Shown: piece after piece, positions 8,941 to 17,373 of the stretch | How positions within the stretch are numbered: the stretch's first letter is position 1 | Layout of the letters: each line of letters starts with the position of its first letter | Assembly (NCBI RefSeq): GCF_042685365.1 | Contig: NZ_JBHUMY010000007.1 | Location: 186,001 to 250,000 of the forward strand | Direction: 5' to 3' | DNA: 64,000 bases | Source of the DNA: Paenibacillus_AP thailandensis | GTDB taxonomy: Bacteria > Bacillota > Bacilli > Paenibacillales > Paenibacillaceae | Made by a program: the position numbers and the translations under genes | The notes under the pieces: generated by a model | Database searches by the model: none | Seen by the model: only the letters and a program-made list of their open reading frames with translations | Told to the model about the DNA's origin: nothing

Positions 8941-9944
8941 ATCCGCACTCCCCCTTCGGCGGCCGCTTCTCCTTGCGTCAGCCAGCATCTGCTTTTGCGT
9001 CCGGAGCCGCCTTCGGCCGGCAAGAGCTCCGGCTCCTGCCGGAAGCATTGCTCCGTCGCGTATTCGCAGCGCGGCGCGAATTTGCACCCTTGCGGCATTT
9101 GGGATAGGTCCGGCACGTTGCCTTGTATCGATTCCAGGCGGCGAACCTTCCGGCGCAGCTTCGGAACCGATCTGATCAGCCCTTTCGTATACGGATGCTG
9201 CGGGTTATCGAACAAGTCCCGGACGGACGCTTCCTCCACGACGCGCCCCGCGTACATGACGACCACCCGGTCGCACATTTCCGCCACGACCCCGAGATCG
9301 TGCGTAATGAGCAGCATGCTCATTTCCCGCTCTTCCTTCAGCCGCTTCATCAGATCGAGAATTTGCGCCTGGATGGTGACGTCCAGCGCCGTCGTCGGCT
9401 CGTCCGCAATGAGCAGCTTCGGCCGGCAGGACATGGCCATGGCGATCATCACCCTTTGCCGCATGCCCCCGGACAATTGATGCGGGTAATCGTTCACGAC
9501 TTCTTCCGCCCGCGGAATGCCGACTTGCCGCAAAATATCGATCGCATGCTCGCGCGCTTTCTTCCGGCCGTAGCCCAGATGAAGCATGATCGGCTCCTCC
9601 AGCTGCCTGCCGATTCGCAGCACCGGGTTCAGCGACGTCATCGGTTCCTGGAAAATCATCGCTAGCTCGTTGCCCCGTATTTGCCGCATTTCCTTGTCGG
9701 ACAACCGGACCAAGTCTTTTCCGTCAAACAGGACGGACCCGCCGGCAATCCGGCCGGGCGTATCTTTAAGCAATCTCATGATCGACAGCGAGGTTACGCT
9801 TTTGCCGCAGCCCGACTCGCCGACGAGACCGAGCACCTCGCCTTTGTTTATATGGAAATCTACGCCGGCAACCGCCTTCACGCTGCCGCCGTCGCGCCTG
9901 AATTCCGTCTCCAGCTGTTGCACGTCAAGCAATTTCTGCGTCAC
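8937..9944 (-). CDS. dppD: Oligopeptide ABC transporter ATP-binding protein DppD/OppD
   Basis: First ATPase subunit of the peptide importer, 335 residues. Walker A GESGCGKS is near 38-45, the signature LSGGMRQRVMIAMAM is in mid-chain, and Walker B reads LIADEP. The Opp-type C-terminal extension has the Cys-containing CKFAPRCEYATEQC motif. It lies 14 bp after dppC and is translationally coupled to dppF through ATGA. Together with DppBC it forms the membrane complex; the binding protein at 11907-13517 supplies substrate. Confidence 0.92.
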   Translation of the reverse strand: MTQKLLDVQQLETEFRRDGGSVKAVAGVDFHINKGEVLGLVGESGCGKSVTSLSIMRLLKDTPGRIAGGSVLFDGKDLVRLSDKEMRQIRGNELAMIFQEPMTSLNPVLRIGRQLEEPIMLHLGYGRKKAREHAIDILRQVGIPRAEEVVNDYPHQLSGGMRQRVMIAMAMSCRPKLLIADEPTTALDVTIQAQILDLMKRLKEEREMSMLLITHDLGVVAEMCDRVVVMYAGRVVEEASVRDLFDNPQHPYTKGLIRSVPKLRRKVRRLESIQGNVPDLSQMPQGCKFAPRCEYATEQCFRQEPELLPAEGGSGRKSRCWLTQGEAAAEGGVRI

Positions 9945-9958
9945 GGCCTGTCCCCCCT

Positions 9959-10873
9959 TTAGTTTTTCATTTTGGGATCGAGAGCGTCGCGCAATCCGTC
10001 TCCGACCACGTTAAAGGCAAGCACGGTCAAGAAGATTACGGCACCCGGAAAATAAACGATATGCGGCGCGATGCCCAAATAATCGCGGCCCATGCTGAGC
10101 ATGGCGCCCCAGTCCGGCTCGGTAGGCTTCGCCCCCATGCCGAGAAAGCTGAGCGACGAAGCGGCGAGAATGGCTCCGCCGATGCGCATCGAGACGTTGA
10201 CGATAATGGCCGGTATCGTTTCCGGGAAAATGTGCCGCCAGATGATGCGGGAATTTTTGGCGCCCATGGACCGCGCCGCTTCTACGAACAGCGTTTCCTT
10301 GGCGGACAACGTGACGCTGCGGATAATCCGGGCGAACGACGGCGTGCCGAACACGGCGACCGCAATGACGACGTTCGATAAGCCCGGCCCGAGAATGGCT
10401 ACGATGCCGATGGCAAGAAGCAAATCCGGAAAGGCGAACAACACGTCGCTTCCCCGCATAATAAGCCGGTCGAGCCAGCCGCCGTAATAGCCGGACAGCA
10501 AGCCGAGCACCGTGCCCAGCACGGCGGCTATGAACACCGCGCTTAAGCTGACGGACAACGAGAGCCTCGCGCCGTCGATCAGCCGGCTCATAATGTCGCG
10601 GCCGTATTCGTCCGTGCCCATCCAATGCTTGGCGGACGGGACGGCCGTCAGCGCGTCGTAGTCCGGCTGATTCGGATCGTACGGCGTCAGCAGCGGCCCG
10701 AGTACGGCCACCGCGACAAGAAAAAAGATAAAAAAGGCCGCAGCCAAAGCCATCCGCTGCTTGCAGAACTTTTTTATAAACGCTTTGAACTTGCTTTCGG
10801 TCTTTGCGGGAACGAACGTTTCGCCCGGGACGGCCGGACCGGTTCCCGCTATGGTCGCGTTGTTGCTCATCAT
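9959..10873 (-). CDS. dppC: Oligopeptide ABC transporter permease DppC/OppC
   Basis: Inner-membrane permease, 304 residues, with an N-terminal cytoplasmic tail and then the first hydrophobic segment near 36-57. The GTDEYGRDIMSRLIDGAR element of OppC-type permeases is present, as is the EAA loop (EAARSMGAKNSRIIWRHIFP), which docks on the ATPases. Two ATG codons stand in tandem at 10868-10873, both behind AAGGAAGGAGG; the second has the better spacing. It is 12 bp downstream of dppB. Confidence 0.9.
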   Translation of the reverse strand: MMSNNATIAGTGPAVPGETFVPAKTESKFKAFIKKFCKQRMALAAAFFIFFLVAVAVLGPLLTPYDPNQPDYDALTAVPSAKHWMGTDEYGRDIMSRLIDGARLSLSVSLSAVFIAAVLGTVLGLLSGYYGGWLDRLIMRGSDVLFAFPDLLLAIGIVAILGPGLSNVVIAVAVFGTPSFARIIRSVTLSAKETLFVEAARSMGAKNSRIIWRHIFPETIPAIIVNVSMRIGGAILAASSLSFLGMGAKPTEPDWGAMLSMGRDYLGIAPHIVYFPGAVIFLTVLAFNVVGDGLRDALDPKMKN

Positions 10874-10885
10874 ATGCCTCCTTCC

Positions 10886-11809
10886 TTACGACGAATATCG
10901 AATTTTCGGATTCAGGACGCCGTAAAGCAAATCGACGATCAGGTTAATCAATATGAACTGCACCGCAAACAGCAGCAGCAGCGCTTGAATCACGGTATAA
11001 TCGCGGAACGAGATCGAGTCGACGAGCAGTCTGCCGAGGCCCGGAATGCTGAACACCGTTTCGACCATGACGGAGCCGCCGAGCAAAAATCCGAACTGCA
11101 AGCCCGCCACCGTTACGACTTCGATCAGCGAGTTCCGCAGCGCATGGCGCGAGACGACAACCGACTCCCGAAGCCCTTTCGCCCGGCCCGTCCGGATATA
11201 ATCCGCTCGCAGCGTCTCCAGCATCGAAGAGCGCGAATAGCGGGCCAGCATCGACATAATGCCCGCGCCAAGCGTGAGGGACGGCAAAATATACGACCTC
11301 CAGGAATCGACGCCGCCCGTCGGGAACCAGCCCAGCTCCACCGAAAAAATTTGAATGAGCACGAGCCCCAGCCAAAAGCCGGGAATCGATATGCCGGAAA
11401 TCGCGGTCAGCATGCCGAGGTAATCCGGCCATTTGTTGCGGAACACCGACGTCATGACGCCGATGAAGAGGCCGATGACAAGCGCCCATCCCAAGCTGAG
11501 AAACGTAAGCCACAGCGTCGGTCCGAGCCGGCTTGCGACCATGTCGCTGACCGGAAGTCCGGAGCGGAGCGATTGGCCCAGATCGCCGCTCAGCAGATCG
11601 CCCATGTAACGGAGATATTGCTGCCACAGCGGCAAATCAAGGCCCAGCTGGCCGCGAATCGCCTCGATTTCGTCCAGCGTCGCTTCCTTCCCGGCTACAA
11701 GCCGGGCAGGGTCGCCCGGTATGAAGTGAATAAACATAAAAATAACGATCGATACGATAATGAACAGGGGAATGACGCCAAGGAGCCTTTGTAACGCATA
11801 TCTGGCCAA
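10886..11809 (-). CDS. dppB: Oligopeptide ABC transporter permease DppB/OppB
   Basis: Permease of 307 residues, with the typical N-terminal LLGVIPLFIIVSIVIFMFIH helix, the periplasm-facing PGDPARL stretch and the EAA-type loop DYIRTGRAKGL. The start codon is TTG (11807-11809), 8 bases after AAAGGAGGG. A stem-loop lies between the binding-protein gene and this gene, consistent with making much more binding protein than permease. Confidence 0.9.
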   Translation of the reverse strand: MARYALQRLLGVIPLFIIVSIVIFMFIHFIPGDPARLVAGKEATLDEIEAIRGQLGLDLPLWQQYLRYMGDLLSGDLGQSLRSGLPVSDMVASRLGPTLWLTFLSLGWALVIGLFIGVMTSVFRNKWPDYLGMLTAISGISIPGFWLGLVLIQIFSVELGWFPTGGVDSWRSYILPSLTLGAGIMSMLARYSRSSMLETLRADYIRTGRAKGLRESVVVSRHALRNSLIEVVTVAGLQFGFLLGGSVMVETVFSIPGLGRLLVDSISFRDYTVIQALLLLFAVQFILINLIVDLLYGVLNPKIRYSS

Positions 11810-11848
11810 CCTGCAAACCCTCCTTTGATTTCAGCCCGTAATGAAGGA

Positions 11849-11871
11849 GGGGCCGCTTCCCGAGCGGCCCC
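11849..11871 (-). terminator. Intercistronic stem-loop between binding protein and dppB
   Basis: A perfect 9-bp GC stem (GGGGCCGCT with AGCGGCCCC) closes a 5-base loop. On the minus strand the tail is only moderately T-rich (CTCCTTCATTA), so it is more likely a partial terminator or an mRNA 3'-end stabiliser than a full stop. This is the usual arrangement after binding-protein genes. Confidence 0.6.
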
Positions 11872-11906
11872 GATCTTTCACGCTTGCCTTAAGCCAGAGC
11901 GAATCC

Positions 11907-13517
11907 TTATTGCTTGATCTCGGCATTGCGGAGATTGATGGAGCCGTCCGGATATACCTTTACGCCGTCCAGGTAAGCTTGCTTGCCGGATACGATCTGA
12001 TCCACGCCCATGAACATCCACGGCGCGTCTTCCCAGATTTGCTTTTGAATATCGGCGTAAATCGATTTCGCTTGCTCCGGGTCGACCGCGGCGTTCGCCT
12101 CCGCGATCCATTTGTCGACGTTGTCGTTTTTGTAATAGGCCGTATTCGAGCCGTTCGGCGGGAACATTTCGCTGCTGAACAGCCCTCTTGTCGCGCCGTC
12201 CGCGTCGCCGGACGACGGCGACCAGCTGACGTACCACATTTGGATTTTGGCTTCCTCCGGCGATGCGGCGGAGTTGATTTCGTTGGAGAGCGTGCCGCCT
12301 TCCATCGATTTCACTTCCAGCTCTACGCCGATTTGCGCCAGCTGCTGCTGGATAAACTGCATGCCTTTGACGGTTTCGGAGTCGTTCTCGCCCCAAATTT
12401 CGGCCTGGAAGCCGTCCGGATAGCCCGCTTCGGCAAGCAGCTGCTTCGCTTTCTCCGGATCGTAGTCGTAGCCCGTTTGCGGCGAGTAATATTGCGTCTT
12501 CGAAGACATGGACGAATCGAGCTTGGAGCCGAGTCCGGTCTTGACGACCTTAATGTAAGCTTCCTTGTCGATCGCATAGTTGAGCGCTTGGCGTACCCGG
12601 ACGTCGTCAAACGGTTTTTTCATCGTGTTGAGCGTGACGTAACGGACGATCGTGGAATCGATTTTGTCGATGACGATGCCTTCTTCGCCTTCGACTTGCG
12701 CTACTTGCTCGGTCGGCATCGGGTAGATGAAATCGGCTTCGCCCGTCTTCAGCATGGCGATGCGGGAGCCGTTCTCCGGCACCGGCTTGAACGTGACGCT
12801 GTCGACCTTCGGCAGCCCTTCTTGCCAATACGCTTCGTTTTTGACGAGATCGAGCCGGTCCCCCTGCACCCATTCCTTGAATTTGTAAGGCCCCGTGCCG
12901 GCGGCAACGCCTTGCGCCAAGTCGGTCTTGTCGGCGATCGCCTTCGGGCTTACGATGAGCAGCATGGCCATCTTGTTCAGGAAAGCGTTGTACGGCTCGC
13001 TGAGCGTAACGACGACCGTCTTCGCGTCCCTCGCTTCCACCGAAGCGACTTTCGTAAAGCTTCTGCGCATTCTGAGGTTGTTCGCTTCGTCCATGACGCG
13101 TTCGATGTTGGCCTTGACCGCTTCGGCGTTAAAATCGGCGCCGTCGTGAAACTTGATGCCTTCCTTCAGCGTGAACGTGTACACGAGGCCGTCGTCGCTG
13201 ACGTTGTAGCTTTCCGCCAGAACGGGTACGACGTTCATGTTTTCGTCGAAGCCCATCAGCCCTTCGTACATCGTACGAGCCGCGGTAATCGAGTGGGTAT
13301 CGCTCGTATTGTGAGGGTCCAGCGTAATAAAATTCGCATTGATTGCAATTACGATATCCTTGTTGCTCTTGGAAACCGTCTCTCCGCCTTCCGATCCCGC
13401 GGACGGGCCGGCATTGCCGCTGCCCGCTTCGTTTCCGCTTCCTCCGCAAGCCGACACCGCCAGCGCCACGATCAGCAGCAGCGCAAACAGCGTCCAAGTT
13501 CTGCTCTTTGCCATCAT
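11907..13517 (-). CDS. dppA: Peptide ABC transporter substrate-binding lipoprotein (SBP_bac_5)
   Basis: Extracytoplasmic lipoprotein of 536 residues that captures peptides, or possibly glycopeptides, for the DppBCDF complex. A lipoprotein signal ends in VSACGG (Cys near residue 24), followed by a Gly/Ser/Asn-rich linker. Family 5 features include TLDPHNTSDTHS near 70, LTEGIKFHDG-like LKEGIKFHDGADF and VRQALNYAIDKEAY. Two ATG codons start the frame behind GGGGAG. It probably heads the transporter part of the operon, downstream of the asparaginase and ROK repressor genes. Ligand preference cannot be read from the sequence. Confidence 0.9.
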   Translation of the reverse strand: MMAKSRTWTLFALLLIVALAVSACGGSGNEAGSGNAGPSAGSEGGETVSKSNKDIVIAINANFITLDPHNTSDTHSITAARTMYEGLMGFDENMNVVPVLAESYNVSDDGLVYTFTLKEGIKFHDGADFNAEAVKANIERVMDEANNLRMRRSFTKVASVEARDAKTVVVTLSEPYNAFLNKMAMLLIVSPKAIADKTDLAQGVAAGTGPYKFKEWVQGDRLDLVKNEAYWQEGLPKVDSVTFKPVPENGSRIAMLKTGEADFIYPMPTEQVAQVEGEEGIVIDKIDSTIVRYVTLNTMKKPFDDVRVRQALNYAIDKEAYIKVVKTGLGSKLDSSMSSKTQYYSPQTGYDYDPEKAKQLLAEAGYPDGFQAEIWGENDSETVKGMQFIQQQLAQIGVELEVKSMEGGTLSNEINSAASPEEAKIQMWYVSWSPSSGDADGATRGLFSSEMFPPNGSNTAYYKNDNVDKWIAEANAAVDPEQAKSIYADIQKQIWEDAPWMFMGVDQIVSGKQAYLDGVKVYPDGSINLRNAEIKQ

Positions 13518-13610
13518 TGACCAACACTCCCCTGTACAAGTTTGTATATTAGAATCGCTTCGCGCCCAACGCTTGCCGGCGGCAGGCCCAAAGGGAATTC
13601 TCGCCGTTTC

Positions 13611-14612
13611 CTATGCCCAAGCAAAAACCGCGCGGCGTTCCCCGACTTCCGTGCCCCCGTCGTTCGCGATCGTATTCGGAGCAAGCGCATACAGCCGCTC
13701 GATCGTCTCCCGGTTGCCGTACCCGAGCCGCTCCAGAATCGAGGCGATAATGCATGGCCATACGTGCTCGGCTCCGTCGGATACTTTAAGCGATATGCCG
13801 AGCCTTTCCTTGCGCAGGCCGATGCCGTACACCCCTTTGGCGCCGCCTTTCGCCACCAGGTTCTCATCCGCGAGCAGCGCGGAGCACACGAATTTCGTGT
13901 CGGCGATCATCTGCGGGTTCTCGTTCATCAGCCTTGCGATCGCGGACGCGGCTTCGCGCGTAGCCGTATCCCCGATCCGATCGGGGCAGGCGAGCTTCAA
14001 ATAAGAAAATGCGATCTTATGGAGCGGAAGCGCATAAATCGGCAGCCCGCACCCGTCGATTCCGCCAGGAATCGACTCGGCCGGCACTTCGGCGAAATAA
14101 GCGGCCGTTTCGATAATTTCGCGCTGGACCGGATGCGACGCTTCGTAATACGTCCGCTCGTCCCAGCCCATATGCTTGCTCAAAGCGATCAGCCCCGCGT
14201 GCTTGCCCGAGCAGTTATGGAAGATGCGCCGTTTCGGCTCGCGGGCACGGTGTCTTGCGGCTTTTGCGTCTTCGTTGAGCGGATAAGCCGCGCAGCAATG
14301 CAGCATGTCTTCGGTTATGCCGATCTTACGGTACATCGATTCCAACGCTTCGATATGAAACGCCTCTCCGCGGTGGGACGCCGCAAACAGCGCCGCCTCC
14401 CGGCCCGTTAAGCCGTAAATCCCGGGCACGTTCCGCTTCATGGCCGGAATGGCCTGAAACGGCTTGGCCGCCGACCGGAGGAATGTAACAAAGTTCTCGT
14501 CTCCCGCTTTATGTATGACCTTTCCTGTCTCGTCGACGACCGCGACCGCGCCGTAATGCACGTTCTCCAGCGTTCCGCCGCGGTATTCCTCGACTAAGGC
14601 GGTAAATCCCAT
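13611..14612 (-). CDS. Asparaginase-II family protein
   Basis: 333-residue cytoplasmic protein of the thermolabile L-asparaginase family (PF06089 type, as in Rhizobium etli AnsA). It shows the family block LRSAAKPFQAIP near 45-56, then AASHRGE, NCSGKHAG and GIDGCGLP. The start is placed at the ATG 14610-14612, which follows AGGAGGGG by 6 bases; the longer frame to 14675 has no such site. Expected chemistry is hydrolysis of asparagine or a related amide. Its place upstream of a peptide transporter with a fucosidase raises the alternative of an N-linked amide substrate, which is speculation. It lies 49 bp after the ROK repressor gene. Confidence 0.85.
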   Translation of the reverse strand: MGFTALVEEYRGGTLENVHYGAVAVVDETGKVIHKAGDENFVTFLRSAAKPFQAIPAMKRNVPGIYGLTGREAALFAASHRGEAFHIEALESMYRKIGITEDMLHCCAAYPLNEDAKAARHRAREPKRRIFHNCSGKHAGLIALSKHMGWDERTYYEASHPVQREIIETAAYFAEVPAESIPGGIDGCGLPIYALPLHKIAFSYLKLACPDRIGDTATREAASAIARLMNENPQMIADTKFVCSALLADENLVAKGGAKGVYGIGLRKERLGISLKVSDGAEHVWPCIIASILERLGYGNRETIERLYALAPNTIANDGGTEVGERRAVFAWA

Positions 14613-14661
14613 ATGAACCCCTCCTAAAGGTTTTTTGTGATTAACGCTGCCGTCCCTATTT

Positions 14662-15825
14662 CTATGCGAGTGCAAAAAACCGGTTTTGCGACAGCAGCCC
14701 CGAGCCGATCACAACCCCTTGTTCCTTCAGACCGGAACGGTGGAACGTAAACGATCCCCGGAGCGGCTCCCAAATAAATCGCGAATTGCACAGCTTTTCG
14801 ACTTCGTCGTATACCTCCGGAAATTTCTCGATAAGCTCCCCGCTCAAAATGACGCTGTCGGGGTTGTTCATGCAGACGATGTTGTTGACCGTAATCGCCA
14901 TATACATCAGCGCCCGCTCGATCAGCTGAACGGCCCACTGCTCGCCGGCTCTTCTCGCTTCGAACAGCTCCTCGATCGTCTTGACCGGCCGAATCCGGTT
15001 GGCCTCCGACAGCAGCGAGCTGATGTTGATGTACGTCTGAAGGCAGCCTGTCTTGCCGCATTCGCACATCATGCCGTTCGGATCGACCGTCGTATGGCCG
15101 ATTTCCCCCGCGCTGTTCATCTCGCCGCGGTATATTTCCCCTTCCAATATAAGCGCCGAGCCTACGCCGTGGCCGAAGCCCAGCAAAGCGGTATGGGTGG
15201 AGCCGATGGCGGCGCCCTTCAAATGCTCGGCGAGCGCTTTGACCTTCAGCTCGTTGTCCACGGCAACGTCGTAACCGGTCAACGCCTTTAACCGGTCGGC
15301 CAGCGCAACGTTTTTCCAGCCGAGCTGAACGGAAAAGACGACAAGCCCTTTCCCGTTGTTAACGATGCCCGGCAGCCCGACGCCGATGCCGACGATATGG
15401 GATCGCTCGATACGGTTAAGCTCGACCAGCTCGCCGATCGCTTCCCCGATCCGCTCGATCGTCCTCTCCGCACTTTCGTCCGGCTCCTTGTCAAACCGGC
15501 TCCCGCATACGAGCTGGCCTTGCAAATCGACGATGCCGACGTTCATATGGGCTACGTCGAGCTCCACGCCGACAGAGAGCACCGAACCGTTCACCATGTC
15601 CAGAAGCGTCGACTTCCGGCCCAGCCCTTCGGACACCTGGTCGGATTCGAACAGATAACCTTCCTCGATCAGCTCGTTGACGATCCGGCTCACCGTCGTC
15701 GGGCTCATGCCCGTTTGCTTGGCAATCGCGGCCCGCGATATCGGCCGGCTGTTTTTGACGATTTCGAACACGGTAAGTCTGTTTTGACGCTTCATGAAAT
15801 CTTGATCATGTTTTTTCACCAGCAA
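14662..15825 (-). CDS. ROK-family transcriptional regulator (NagC/XylR type)
   Basis: 387 residues. An N-terminal winged helix-turn-helix (about 13-65; ISRAAIAKQTGMSPTTVSRI) is followed by a ROK kinase-like domain with the zinc motif CECGKTGC near 250. The ATP-binding loop is altered relative to true kinases, as expected for regulators. It probably senses a sugar or sugar phosphate and represses the genes that follow (asparaginase, peptide transporter, peptidase, kinase, fucosidase). An AT-rich upstream region with a perfect inverted repeat at 15974-15988 is a candidate autoregulatory operator. Confidence 0.9.
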   Translation of the reverse strand: MLVKKHDQDFMKRQNRLTVFEIVKNSRPISRAAIAKQTGMSPTTVSRIVNELIEEGYLFESDQVSEGLGRKSTLLDMVNGSVLSVGVELDVAHMNVGIVDLQGQLVCGSRFDKEPDESAERTIERIGEAIGELVELNRIERSHIVGIGVGLPGIVNNGKGLVVFSVQLGWKNVALADRLKALTGYDVAVDNELKVKALAEHLKGAAIGSTHTALLGFGHGVGSALILEGEIYRGEMNSAGEIGHTTVDPNGMMCECGKTGCLQTYINISSLLSEANRIRPVKTIEELFEARRAGEQWAVQLIERALMYMAITVNNIVCMNNPDSVILSGELIEKFPEVYDEVEKLCNSRFIWEPLRGSFTFHRSGLKEQGVVIGSGLLSQNRFFALA

Positions 15826-15973
15826 ACCACCCTATTTTTTCACCAATGGATTAATTAATTGCAAAAACGCCCTCGACAGCAAGAAAAACCGATCAAAAAC
15901 CGCACCTTCAACGGTTTCGAATCCATTATATTCTCCAATGATGTTATTAATATAAAGGACAACTCTATTTTAT

Positions 15974-15988
15974 GTCAATATAATTGAC
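15974..15988. promoter_or_regulatory. Candidate operator, perfect 6-bp inverted repeat
   Basis: GTCAAT and ATTGAC separated by ATA, about 150 bp upstream of the ROK regulator start in an AT-rich stretch. Position and symmetry suit a dimeric regulator. The assignment to the ROK protein is inference. Confidence 0.35.
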
Positions 15989-16110
15989 GCAAATTTCGAC
16001 ATATTCCATTCCCTTATAAAATGAAAACGTTTAATAAAAAAAGTAAGCGTTTAACCCATTTTTAATGTGTCAGAAACCATGACATCGGTCTGAAATCAGC
16101 GAAAAATCAA

Positions 16111-16145
16111 ATGGGAATGACAGCCGCGGCGGCTGCCATTCCCAT
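16111..16145 (-). terminator. Terminator hairpin (copy 1 of a repeated sequence)
   Basis: Near-perfect palindrome ATGGGAATG...CATTCCCAT with an inner GC stem around GCCGCGGCGGC. It follows the YesN-like gene stop and has a T-containing tail on the minus strand. Almost the same sequence occurs at 23454-23489. Confidence 0.65.
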
Positions 16146-16191
16146 TAACAAACGAGAGCTATGGATAGCTGGATTGCATTTCGGTTTCGGT

Positions 16192-17373
16192 TTATTTTCC
16201 CGAAGGGGAGCACATTTTGGATCGGAACTCGGAAGGCGTTTCGCCGTACCGTTTGCGGAACAGCTGCGAGAAATGGCGGATATCCTGATAGCCGATCCGC
16301 TCGGCCACGTCCGCCAGCTTCAGCTTCGGGTTCTGCAGCAGCTGCTTCGCCTGCTCCAGCCGGAGCTGAATGACGTATTCCTTAAAGCCCGAGCCGGTTT
16401 TCTGCTTGAACAGCTGGCTGAAATAGACCGGGTTCAAATAAACGACCGCGGCAACCTTCTCCAGCGACAGATCGAAGTCGTGATAGTGCGTCCGTATATA
16501 TTGCAGCGCCAGCTCGATCAGCCGGTCCCCTCCGGTTGCGGCATGCTCGTAATCCTGCGTCGTGGACGCTTGGCGCATGCGCCGCACTTCGCCCGGCACC
16601 TGCTGTATATCCTCGATCAAGGGCGAATGCATAACTTGGAACGGGACTCGCAGCACCTTCACCAAATGCTTTCGCACCTCCTCGAGCAAGGCGTCAAGCC
16701 CGAACCCCTCGCCCAGCGTGACAAGGCCCAGCAGGCTTTTGCTGTCATGCACCGTGACGAAGCCGCTGCCGTATCGGTCGATCAGCTCGCCAAGCACGTT
16801 CTCGATCATGAAATGCTCAAGCTTCACTTCTTTGTCCGTATCCATCTTGACCATGATGAGATGAAAGGAAGGATAGCTCTCCATAAGCGGCTTCATGTCG
16901 AACCGTCCGATATCGAGCCCCGACGACCAGCGCTGAAAGACGGCTTCGCGGACGTATTTCCGGTTCAGCCGCAGCTGCTCGGCTTCTTCGGTCGCTTCCT
17001 TCTCAAGCGCGATCTCCCCGCGGAGCTTCTCCATCATCTCGACGAGCGTCTCCTTGCCGATCGGCTTCAGCATGTAGTCCCTTGCGCCAAGCCGCACCGC
17101 TTCCTGCGCATAAGCGAATTCGGAATAAGCCGAAATGACGACCCAGCGGATGCCGGGATACGAGCTTCGCGACAGCTTCATCAGCTCCAGGCCGGTCATA
17201 CCCGGCATCAGAATGTCGGTCAGCGCGACGTCGATCCGGTTGGCGCGCAATATTTCGATCGCTTCCTCCGCATTGGCCGCCAGGAACGTCCGGTCTTCCG
17301 GGAATCGGCTCGCCAGCGTGCGCTGAATGCCCTCCCGGATGACGGACTCGTCATCCGCGATCAGAACGTTCAT
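16192..17373 (-). CDS. YesN-like response regulator (receiver + AraC HTH)
   Basis: 393 residues. The N-terminal receiver (about 1-120) has the acidic pair DD at 7-8, phospho-acceptor Asp53 (LTDILMPG) and Lys in LKPIGKE. A less conserved middle and two AraC-type helix-turn-helix motifs occupy the last ~100 residues (LSLEKVAAVVYLNPVYFSQL; LADVAERIGYQDIRHFSQLF). Its ATG overlaps the kinase stop in ATGA (17370-17373). It probably activates the adjacent sugar ABC transporter genes in response to an extracellular sugar sensed by the kinase. Confidence 0.92.
   Translation of the reverse strand: MNVLIADDESVIREGIQRTLASRFPEDRTFLAANAEEAIEILRANRIDVALTDILMPGMTGLELMKLSRSSYPGIRWVVISAYSEFAYAQEAVRLGARDYMLKPIGKETLVEMMEKLRGEIALEKEATEEAEQLRLNRKYVREAVFQRWSSGLDIGRFDMKPLMESYPSFHLIMVKMDTDKEVKLEHFMIENVLGELIDRYGSGFVTVHDSKSLLGLVTLGEGFGLDALLEEVRKHLVKVLRVPFQVMHSPLIEDIQQVPGEVRRMRQASTTQDYEHAATGGDRLIELALQYIRTHYHDFDLSLEKVAAVVYLNPVYFSQLFKQKTGSGFKEYVIQLRLEQAKQLLQNPKLKLADVAERIGYQDIRHFSQLFRKRYGETPSEFRSKMCSPSGK

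Larger units (their letters stand above)
15826..16191. other. Promoter region of the ROK operon and terminator of the YesN-like gene
   Basis: 366 bp, AT-rich near the ROK gene. It holds an inverted repeat GTCAAT-ATA-ATTGAC (15974-15988). Two AAGCGTTT/AAACGTTT boxes near 16021-16055 resemble degenerate cre or sugar-repressor sites. The hairpin at 16111-16145 follows. No coding frame is convincing. Confidence 0.55.

Noticed and set aside
8940..9087. N-terminal extension of the dppF frame by 49 codons
   Set aside because: It lies wholly inside dppD in another frame, and an ATG with an ATGA overlap at 8938-8940 gives the family-typical start.
11841..13520. Long plus-strand open frame (559 codons) opposite the peptide-binding protein
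   Set aside because: It is the complement of dppA. The composition is Arg/Asp/Val-rich, and no ribosome binding site or family motif is present. High-GC genes often leave the antisense frame open.
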